A DNA stretch of 64,000 nucleotides from CAYLYP01 sp964387795 (lineage in GTDB: Bacteria > Bacteroidota > Bacteroidia > Bacteroidales > UBA7960), in contig CAYLYP010000010.1 of the NCBI GenBank assembly GCA_964387795.1, positions 1 to 64,000 of the forward strand, in the 5' to 3' direction. Under the pieces are notes generated by a model. The model had not been told where the DNA came from and ran no database searches. It was given only the letters and a program-made list of their open reading frames with translations. Each line of letters opens with the position of its first letter. Within the stretch, counting starts at the first letter, position 1. The translations under genes and the position numbers were made by a program. This document shows, one piece after another, positions 59,179 to 64,000 of this stretch.

Positions 59179-59724
59179 GTTGATCTACCTGGCTGAGGGC
59201 ATAGTTCAAGTATGGATTGTGAAAGCTTTCCCATCGCTTTGCAGAACAGGGGCTAATGAAAACAATACAGGCATCAGGGTATTTTCCCTGGCTTGGGCAG
59301 CAGTATAATATAAAGGAGTATGGGTATGCGAAACGTAAAGTTTTAAAGCATTCAGATGTTTATCTACAAGTGAGGTATAGGTATGGCAATAGGAAGAAGT
59401 CATAAAGAAAGCACCTTGTTGAAGCCTTTCGGAGAGTTCATCGCTTTCTTTTATAGTAGTGGTTTGGGCAGCATCGGCTACTTAAATAACTTTTGTAAAG
59501 CCAAGCTGGATAAAAGAATACATGATGCGATCAATGTCTGAACCAAACTGGCTTGCAATGGCTGGTGCAAGTAATGCAATTAAATTCCGCCTTTCATTTT
59601 TGTTTCGAAAGGTTTCAACCAGATATAATTTTTCCATGATGGCACCAAAGGGGCATGCAATAAGGCATTTCCCGCAATTGATACATCCAGATGCGTATTC
59701 AGGCAGGGCAGGAGATTTGCTAAA
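59132..59724 (-). pseudogene. [FeFe]-hydrogenase-like protein, degraded
   Basis: On the minus strand, right after nfnB, a frame reads a 4Fe-4S motif GCINCGKCLIACPFGAI, then LIALLAPAIASQFGSDIDRI and LGFTKVI. A TAA (59484-59482) replaces the expected Glu codon, and the frame goes on as VADAAQTTTIKESDELSERL and FFMTSSYCHTYTSLVDKHLN. A frameshift near 59262-59280 is needed to continue as CIVFISPCSAKRWESFHNPY and end at 59132-59134. This is the core of a monomeric [FeFe] hydrogenase of the HydB1-like type, missing its N-terminus. The L1 cluster motif TSCCPx has become TSSYCHT, while the L2 motif (PCxAKxxE) is kept as SPCSAKRWE. The gene is non-functional. Confidence 0.8.
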
Positions 59725-59727
59725 CTA

Positions 59728-61122
59728 TTATTTAGCAAATCTGTTATTGATATACTGGTGGATAGCAGATGCTGCTTTTCTCCCGGCTCCCATGGCAAGG
59801 ATAACTGTTGCAGCCCCTGTTACAGCATCACCTCCTGCAAAAACACCTTCACGATGGGTATGGGCAGTTTCTTCATCAATAATTATCCCTCCCCATCGTT
59901 CAGCTTTAAGTCCCGGAGTCGTATTAATAATAAGTGGGTTTGGGGAGGTGCCTAAAGACATGATTACCATGTCGCAATCAATGTCAAATTCCGAACCTGG
60001 AATTTCTATGGGTTTTCTCCTCCCGCTTTCATCCGGTTCCCCTAAGCCCATTCTGATGCAGCTTATGGCGCTTACCCAGCCATGTTCATTCCCTTTGATT
60101 TCTGTTGGATTTGTAAGGAGGACAAACTCAATACCTTCCTCTTTGGCATGATGGACTTCTTCTTTACGGGCAGGCAGCTCTTCTTCGCTACGTCTGTAAA
60201 CAATGCTTACCCTGGCACCCATTCTAATTGCACATCGGGCTGCATCCATTGCTACGTTGCCACCGCCCACCACAACAACATGCTTCCCTATATAAATCGG
60301 GGTATCTGAATCAGTTTCGTAAGCCTGCATCAAATTAGTCCTCGTAAGAAATTCGTTTGCAGCAAGCACTCCGTTAAGATTTTCGCCTTTAATGTTCATG
60401 AACTTTGGCAATCCGGCACCTGAACCTACAAAGACAGCACTGAAGCCTTCTTCTTCCAGGAGTTGGTCAATGGAAAGGGTATGTCCAATGATTACATCCG
60501 TTTCTATTTTTACCCCAAGCATTTTTAGATTGTTGATTTCATGTCTCACAACTGCCTTTGGGAGCCTGAACTCCGGGATCCCATATTCCAGAACGCCGCC
60601 TGGCTTATGAAGAGCTTCAAAGATGCTTACCTCATATCCATTTTTTGCCAGATCGGAGGCACATGCTAGTCCTGCAGGACCTGAACCAATAATTGCTACT
60701 TTGAAGCCTTTATCATCTTCCTTATCTGTAAAACAAATATTATTCTCTCTTGACCAGTCTGCTGTGAATCTCTCCAGCTTACCTATTGAAATGGCATCTC
60801 CTTTCTTGTTCAAAACACATGCACCTTCACATTGGGATTCCTGTGGACATACTCGCCCACAAACAGCAGGGAGGCTTGAATCCTGGTTGATAATACTGGC
60901 TGCCTGGCTGATGTTTCCCAGCTTAATCTGATTGATAAAGCCCGGTATGTCAATATAAACAGGACATGCTTCAACGCAGCGTGGCTTTTTGCAGTTAAGG
61001 CAACGCTCAGCTTCAGATGAAGCCTCGGCAAGATTATATCCAAGGCATACTTCCTTAAAGTTGTTTTTCCTGATTTCGGGTGCCTGTTCTCTTACAGCTA
61101 CACGTTTTAAAATTGCTCCCAT
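59728..61122 (-). CDS. nfnB: NADPH-dependent ferredoxin:NAD+ oxidoreductase subunit B (NfnB/GltD-like)
   Basis: The 464-residue product has an N-terminal double 4Fe-4S domain (CLNCKKPRCVEACP, about 41-54; CGRVCPQESQCEGAC, about 91-105), and two Rossmann domains: FAD GSGPAGLACASDLAKNGY (about 146-163) and NADP VVGGGNVAMDAARCA (about 283-297). It is the large subunit of electron-bifurcating Nfn, which couples ferredoxin, NAD and NADP pools in anaerobes. It overlaps nfnA by one base. An 11-bp perfect inverted repeat (59714-59741) straddles its stop codon. Confidence 0.9.
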   Translation of the reverse strand: MGAILKRVAVREQAPEIRKNNFKEVCLGYNLAEASSEAERCLNCKKPRCVEACPVYIDIPGFINQIKLGNISQAASIINQDSSLPAVCGRVCPQESQCEGACVLNKKGDAISIGKLERFTADWSRENNICFTDKEDDKGFKVAIIGSGPAGLACASDLAKNGYEVSIFEALHKPGGVLEYGIPEFRLPKAVVRHEINNLKMLGVKIETDVIIGHTLSIDQLLEEEGFSAVFVGSGAGLPKFMNIKGENLNGVLAANEFLTRTNLMQAYETDSDTPIYIGKHVVVVGGGNVAMDAARCAIRMGARVSIVYRRSEEELPARKEEVHHAKEEGIEFVLLTNPTEIKGNEHGWVSAISCIRMGLGEPDESGRRKPIEIPGSEFDIDCDMVIMSLGTSPNPLIINTTPGLKAERWGGIIIDEETAHTHREGVFAGGDAVTGAATVILAMGAGRKAASAIHQYINNRFAK

Positions 61123-62012
61123 TATTTGCTCCTCCCTATTTTGCAGGTATGTTGTTTTTCCACTGTGCCAGTCAGCTTTTCGCTTTCCTGGGTTTTATAC
61201 ATTGATAGCCTGCGGATGGCTTCATCAAAGTTTATCTGATGAGCATCAAACTCAGGTCCGTCAACACAGGTGAAGCGTGTTTTCCCGCCAACGCTCACCC
61301 TGCATGCCCCACACATCCCTGTTCCATCAATCATCATGGCATTAAGGCTTGCAATTGTTTTTATCCCAAGTTGCTTTGTAAGTTCAGCAACAAACTTCAT
61401 CATGATAGTAGGGCCAATGGTTATGGCTAAATCGTATGTGGCACCCATTGCAGTGATTTCCTGTAGTTTATTTGTTACAAGGCCTTTGCTGCCATGGCTT
61501 CCGTCATCTGTAACTACCCATAGCTTGTTTGAAATGGAAGTAAGTTCTTTTTCCAGTATGATCATCTCTTTGTTCCTTGCACCAAGGATTACATCGGGTT
61601 TACAGCCTATATCATGCAGGAATTTAACCTGAGGATAGATTGGTGCAGCACCCACTCCCCCAGCTATAAATACAATCTTTTTTTTGAGAAGCGTTTCTTT
61701 GTCTTCATGAATAAGCTCTGATGCTTTTCCAAGAGGTCCTGCAAAGTTTTCAAAGTGCTCGTTCTCTTCCATGCTGCTAATAAGTCTTGTGCTTGCTCCC
61801 AAAGCCTGGATAACGATGGTCACGGTGCCCCTGTCTTTATCAATGTCAGCAATTGTTAATGGAATACGTTCAGCCTTTGAATACGCCCTTACGATTACAA
61901 ATTGTCCCGGTTGGGCTGCTTTTGCTACTCTGGGGGCTTCCACTTCCATCATTACGATAGCTGGTGCAAGATTGCTTTTTTTAATAATTCTATACATGCT
62001 TTTTTTGTTCAT
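61122..62012 (-). CDS. nfnA: NADPH-dependent ferredoxin:NAD+ oxidoreductase subunit A (NfnA)
   Basis: The 296-residue product has an FAD-binding barrel (1-100; PGQFVIVRAYSKAERIPLTI), an NAD-binding domain (KKIVFIAGGVGAAPIYPQVK, about 110-130) and a C-terminal 2Fe-2S motif MCGACRVSVGGKTRFTCVDG. This fits NfnA, also annotated as sulfide dehydrogenase subunit B. With NfnB it forms the bifurcating heterodimer. The start could also be five codons later (MYRIIKKS). Confidence 0.9.
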   Translation of the reverse strand: MNKKSMYRIIKKSNLAPAIVMMEVEAPRVAKAAQPGQFVIVRAYSKAERIPLTIADIDKDRGTVTIVIQALGASTRLISSMEENEHFENFAGPLGKASELIHEDKETLLKKKIVFIAGGVGAAPIYPQVKFLHDIGCKPDVILGARNKEMIILEKELTSISNKLWVVTDDGSHGSKGLVTNKLQEITAMGATYDLAITIGPTIMMKFVAELTKQLGIKTIASLNAMMIDGTGMCGACRVSVGGKTRFTCVDGPEFDAHQINFDEAIRRLSMYKTQESEKLTGTVEKQHTCKIGRSK

Positions 62013-62068
62013 GAATGTGTTAAAGGGAAGTTCCCCTTAAGAAACTTTCCGTTTAAGATATTGTTGTA

Positions 62069-62383
62069 TTAGAAATCTACCTGTCGTCTGTAATAGATTG
62101 CAGTGAAGAGTTTTTTGAAATCCTCTTTGGTTGTGAGCCTTTGGTTACAACCAGTGCATTCATCCTCAACGGCATTGGTGCTGATCCTGTCAAGGTTTTG
62201 CTTGAATAATTCCTCATCTGTACCATATTTTTGTATGTTAAGAGGGATTTGTATTGCCCTGTTCAGTTCAACAAGGAAGTTGATATAAGCATCAACAAGT
62301 TCGTCTGTTGTATGGCCTTTTAAGCCCAGGTGACGGGCGATATAGGCCAGTATCTGTTTTGGGGTTTTGTCCAGATTTGACAA
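62069..62383 (-). pseudogene. C-terminal remnant of an iron-containing alcohol dehydrogenase (AdhE-like)
   Basis: The 104-codon frame reads IARHLGLKGHTTDELVDAYI, IQIPLNIQKYGTDEELFKQN, LDRISTNAVEDECTGCNQRL. This matches the extreme C-terminus of AdhE/Fe-ADH enzymes (usual form: LGxxGKTxxEKVxxLI, GIPxSIKxxGVDEEEF, DDQCTGANPR). The remaining 85 % or more of the enzyme, including all metal and nucleotide ligands, is absent, so it is a truncated gene end. It lies 56 bp upstream of nfnA on the same strand. Confidence 0.75.
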
Positions 62384-62519
62384 AGTGTATTAAATCTGGA
62401 CAGCAATGTGCTTTTGTAAAGGTGTTTTGGTGTTGATGATCAATGTTTTGAATGTTATTCTTTGTCAGTGTTCTTAATTGTGATTGAATGTTCTATGATC
62501 AAAAGGGGAGGGATTTTTA

Positions 62520-62609
62520 GCTTCCTTACCAATGATACATAGTATTATTATACAGTTTTGCCTTATCGCCTCGTATCTGATACCTTAAAGACTTTTTCAG
62601 CAGCTCCTG
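62520..62609. repeat. 90-bp direct repeat, copy B
   Basis: Second copy of the sequence at 59089-59178, on the other side of the nfn locus. On the minus strand its distal half reads AAEKVFKVSDTRR then a stop, a variant of the hydrogenase tail AAEKVLKVSDARI in copy A. The remaining parts of the 62384-62820 gap contain no gene. Confidence 0.8.
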
Positions 62610-62754
62610 ATTCGTATCATTCGATTTCTTTTTTTTGTTAGAAACGAAAATGATTGCAAATATAATACATTCAATAATGCAAATTGATAACATGGAGTAT
62701 CATCCGACAATGATTGTAATACTAATTAAGGTTGAAAAGTAAAGGCAATAAGAG

Positions 62755-62796
62755 AAAAAAAAGAAACCTGAAAGCTCATTTAAAGAATCAGGTTTC
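62755..62796 (-). terminator. Terminator of the small lipoprotein gene
   Basis: GAAACCTGA (62763-62771) pairs with TCAGGTTTC (62788-62796); on the minus strand a T8 run follows. Confidence 0.85.
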
Positions 62797-62820
62797 GAAA
62801 TTCAGATCTTCAATAACACC

Positions 62821-62994
62821 TTATTGAGCAGCAGGAGTGGTTTGAGCTGCAGTGGTATCAGCAGGAGTTTCCTGAGCTGGTGCTGGTGTTTCAGTAGCAG
62901 CAGGTTCTTCGGCTGGAGTTTCTTTTGGTGCATTGTTACAAGCAAATAATAAAGACATGCTTGCAAAGATCATAATTGCGAACAATTTTTTCAT
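62821..62994 (-). CDS. Small Pro/Thr/Ala-rich lipoprotein
   Basis: The 57-residue protein starts MKKLFAIMIFASMSLLFACN, with lipid Cys19. The mature 39 residues are a Pro/Ala/Thr/Glu-rich unstructured tail (TPAEEPAATETPAPAQETPA) ending PAAQ. It is too short for a folded domain. It has its own terminator and lies near two further lipoprotein genes. Confidence 0.8.
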   Translation of the reverse strand: MKKLFAIMIFASMSLLFACNNAPKETPAEEPAATETPAPAQETPADTTAAQTTPAAQ

Positions 62995-63113
62995 GTGTTT
63001 GATTAATTGATTAATGTGACTTAAAATGCTAAAAAATTTCAGCGTGATAAAAGTATTTATTTTGCTTGATATGCAGTGTACCTGATTGTCTTAATTTATT
63101 AACAGGTGTTAAT

Positions 63114-63149
63114 AAAAAAGGCCTTCATGTTTCATGAAAGCCTTTTTTT
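63114..63149 (-). terminator. Terminator of the EQARLDSIA lipoprotein gene
   Basis: AAAAAAGGCCTTCATG (63114-63129) and CATGAAAGCCTTTTTTT (63133-63149) form a near-perfect stem with a T tract on either strand. Confidence 0.85.
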
Positions 63150-63167
63150 GCAAAAAGTCTTTTACAA

Positions 63168-63542
63168 TTAACCTTTACGAGTAGGTTTTGATGGCTGTCC
63201 TTCTTTTTGTTCTGAGCCTTGGCGGGTAGGTTTAGATTCTTCACCCGGGGTTTGCCTAGAAGGTTTAGTTTCTTCTGGTTTAACTTCAGGAGTTGTAGGT
63301 TTAGTACCAGGCTTTTTAACAGTTGTTTTAGCAGCTTCAGCAGCAGCTTCAGCAGCGGCAATACTGTCTAAACGAGCTTGTTCCATAGCAGTAGCTATTG
63401 AATCTAAACGAGCCTGTTCCTTAACAGCAGCAATAGAATCTAAACGAGCTTGTTCAGCAGCAGCTTTTTCTTTTGCACTTGGGCCACAAGCAACAATGGT
63501 AAATAAACCGGCAACAAATAATACAGCAAAAATTTTTCTCAT
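63168..63542 (-). CDS. Lipoprotein with EQARLDSIA 12-residue repeats
   Basis: From ATG 63542 the 124-residue product has a lipoprotein signal (MRKIFAVLFVAGLFTIVACG, Cys19). Residues about 29-65 are three 12-residue repeats starting EQARLDSIA, predicted as a helix, then an Ala/Glu stretch. The last 50 residues are Pro/Lys/Thr-rich with SKPTRQ repeated. An upstream in-frame Met (63575) would spoil the signal peptide. Function unknown; possibly a periplasmic or cell-wall-spanning spacer. Confidence 0.8.
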   Translation of the reverse strand: MRKIFAVLFVAGLFTIVACGPSAKEKAAAEQARLDSIAAVKEQARLDSIATAMEQARLDSIAAAEAAAEAAKTTVKKPGTKPTTPEVKPEETKPSRQTPGEESKPTRQGSEQKEGQPSKPTRKG

Positions 63543-63699
63543 GGTAATCCTTTTTATTAGTTTTAAAATTACCATACAAAATTATAGTTTTTTTTATGCT
63601 CATGAAAGTTTATCCAAAAAAAAAATGTATTTTTGTCATGAATTGTTCATTTTTGAACTTAAATAAATAAATACAGTTTCAACTAAAAAGAAATTAACC

Positions 63700-64000
63700 A
63701 TGAAAAAACACCTTTTAAAACTTTTTGCAATTGTAGCTCTTACAGGTTTTGTATTTACTTCTTGCGGTGAAGAAGAAGAAGAAGTTGCAACAGCAGCATC
63801 TTTGTCTGGAACTTATGCTGTGTCTGATGTTGTTACTGGAGATGGTGCAGGAACTTATACATATAATGTTACCGTTACTGCTTCTTCAACTGATGAAACA
63901 AAAATCCTGATTTCTAACTTTGGTGGTTTCAGCACTCCTATTACTGTTTCCGGGACTGTCAGTAATAATGCAATTACCATTGCTTCACAAACTCCAGCTG
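63700..64000 (+). CDS. Lipoprotein, C-terminus beyond right edge
   Basis: ATG at 63700 opens a frame with no stop to the window end (100 codons). The signal peptide MKKHLLKLFAIVALTGFVFT leads to Cys22, followed by GEEEEEV. An acidic run directly after the lipid Cys is a surface-export signal in several Bacteroidota. The mature part (SLSGTYAVSDVVTGDGAGTY) is Thr/Ser/Gly-rich and beta-like, resembling small extracellular beta-sandwich lipoproteins. Divergent from the gene at 63168. Confidence 0.8.
   Translation, partial: MKKHLLKLFAIVALTGFVFTSCGEEEEEVATAASLSGTYAVSDVVTGDGAGTYTYNVTVTASSTDETKILISNFGGFSTPITVSGTVSNNAITIASQTPA

Overview
The window looks like a chromosomal segment of an anaerobic member of the Bacteroidota, most likely Bacteroidales-like; no 16S gene is present to fix the lineage. 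The evidence is gene content (DUF2027/Smr, DUF4295 next to L33, a GWxTD lipoprotein, type III glutamine synthetase, ATP-type PEPCK beside pyruvate phosphate dikinase, NfnAB), near absence of Shine-Dalgarno sequences, and promoters of the Bacteroidota type (-33 TTG/TTTG, -7 TAnnTTTG) before many genes.

Layout. 1-7011 is accessory and repeat-rich: a partial membrane gene, a broken REP-associated transposase (RAYT), an acyltransferase-3, a secreted unknown, the Smr gene and RNase P RNA, embedded in several families of tandem and inverted repeats. 7012-30162 is mostly core: a TPR/outer-membrane-barrel pair, gyrB, a SNF2 helicase, xerD, L33-DUF4295-ftsY-rimO, a phosphodiesterase, a repeat-built coiled-coil protein, hpt-adk-obgE-PAP2, a GWxTD lipoprotein, rlmB, a LutA-like protein and a cold-shock protein. 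30163-41247 holds pckA and ppdK, a tiny winged-helix protein, tRNA-Val(GAC), an orphan TolC, three outer-membrane barrels and tadA. 41589-44643 is a DUF2089 regulator operon with membrane proteins and an alpha/beta hydrolase. 44646-50563 contains unknown secreted proteins, a TonB C-terminal-domain protein, a YeiH transporter and a CNNM/CorC protein. 50888-53429 is an AT-rich surface-protein island led by a lipoprotein whose signal peptide is encoded by ten CTCTT repeats, a probable phase-variation switch. 53615-58831 holds a BlaR1/BlaI pair with a readable promoter and twin operators, a carbohydrate-binding-like protein and glnN. 59089-62609 is a decaying redox/fermentation locus: intact nfnAB between an [FeFe]-hydrogenase pseudogene and an AdhE C-terminal remnant, all bracketed by a 90-bp direct repeat. 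The right end has three small lipoproteins, the last cut by the window edge.

The most unusual material is (i) the pentamer contingency locus, (ii) a three-copy family of roughly 120-140 bp palindromes built on a strict 11-nt period, (iii) octamer/heptamer arrays joined to a shared CTGTATTT anchor and often arranged as inverted pairs, close to the broken RAYT, and (iv) the eroded hydrogenase/AdhE/Nfn locus.
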